64,000 nt of DNA from an uncultured Eubacteriales bacterium. Its GTDB lineage: Bacteria > Bacillota > Clostridia > Oscillospirales > Acutalibacteraceae. Made by a program: the position numbers and the translations under genes. Positions 63,971-64,000 of the stretch are shown in pieces. The stretch spans positions 132,760 through 196,759 of the forward strand of contig CAKTEE010000006.1 of the NCBI GenBank assembly GCA_934546985.1. The letters run 5' to 3'. How positions within the stretch are numbered: the stretch's first letter is position 1; each line of letters starts with the position of its first letter. The notes under the pieces are model-generated. The model did no database searches and had not been told where the DNA came from. It saw only the letters and a program-made list of their open reading frames with translations.

Positions 63971-64000
63971 TACAATAATTCAAATAATGTTGCCATTTTG

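Larger units (their letters stand above)
63538..64000. other. 463-bp tail region with three hairpins
   Basis: A weak hairpin (CTCTGTT/AACAGAG, ~63606-63628) follows mntP. A ~22-bp near-perfect inverted repeat lies at 63674-63722. A strong bidirectional terminator lies at 63927-63970 (AAAGAGCTATCAGA / TCTGATAGCTCTTT), its better T run on the minus strand. At 63970-64000 a minus-strand frame ends ...MATLFELL, possibly the 3' end of a gene entering from the right. Confidence 0.55.

Noticed and set aside
1..64000. CRISPR array or complete insertion sequence
   Set aside because: No regularly spaced direct repeats and no intact transposase gene were seen on either strand.

Overview
The window looks like chromosome of a low-to-moderate GC, endospore-forming, anaerobic Clostridia. 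The sporulation genes spo0A, spoIVB and a spoVAE homologue, a DUF4364 regulator, RqcH, RNase J, a GdpP-type phosphodiesterase and several iron-sulfur proteins all point there. An Oscillospirales/Ruminococcaceae-type host is my inference; no rRNA or marker search could be run. Genes are tightly packed with Shine-Dalgarno starts and intrinsic terminators. No CRISPR array and no complete insertion sequence was seen.

Layout. 1-6.8 kb: housekeeping (3' end of dusB, a TTG-started S24/S26-like peptidase domain, DUF4364, a DUF1858 redox protein, MFS permease, trmK, Nif3/YqfO-like, rqcH). 6.8-10.8 kb: an AT-rich accessory island. It begins with a decayed tnpV transposon remnant and carries a minus-strand set (two-domain SnoaL-like protein, PNPOx-ferredoxin, zinc macrodomain, SirTM-type sirtuin) behind a divergent HxlR regulator. 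Two of these genes are broken, by a 17-bp tandem duplication and by a nonsense codon. 11-15.7 kb: first glycan locus (radical SAM, acyltransferase, two GT4 glycosyltransferases). 16-20 kb: birA, orphan spoVAE, serA-serC. 20.2-23.5 kb: DRTGG / histidine-kinase-like ATPase / [FeFe]-hydrogenase-like protein / DRTGG / PHP operon. 23.6-26.4 kb: spo0A, spoIVB and a SLOG-like protein. 26.5-35.7 kb: ftsH, tilS, dnaB, rplI, gdpP-like, RNase J. 36-38.9 kb: rnhA, nifS-nifU, a possible integrase remnant and tRNA-Lys. 39-43.2 kb: lipoprotein, doubtful ORF, autoregulated-looking MerR gene, DUF6688-like membrane protein and nucleotidyltransferase. 43.4-46.8 kb: secreted Ig-like surface protein and a GH3 lipoprotein. 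46.8-54.2 kb: second glycan locus (tyrosine kinase fused to its Wzz-like domain, four tandem GT2 paralogues, VanZ-like, SipW-like peptidase). 54.2-60.8 kb: macromolecular-synthesis cluster (rpmE, yigZ, dgt, dnaG, two tandem sigma-70 genes, Rrf2). 61-64 kb: XRE regulator, D,D-carboxypeptidase, mntP and a non-coding tail.

How the parts work together. Most of the window is core replication, translation quality control, RNA decay, Fe-S assembly and sporulation. The accessory content falls into three themes: ADP-ribosylation/redox (the decaying SirTM island), hydrogen or redox sensing (the hydrogenase-like protein keeps its iron-sulfur ligands but lacks the proton-relay cysteine), and cell-surface glycan and protein assembly (two glycan loci plus a surface protein).
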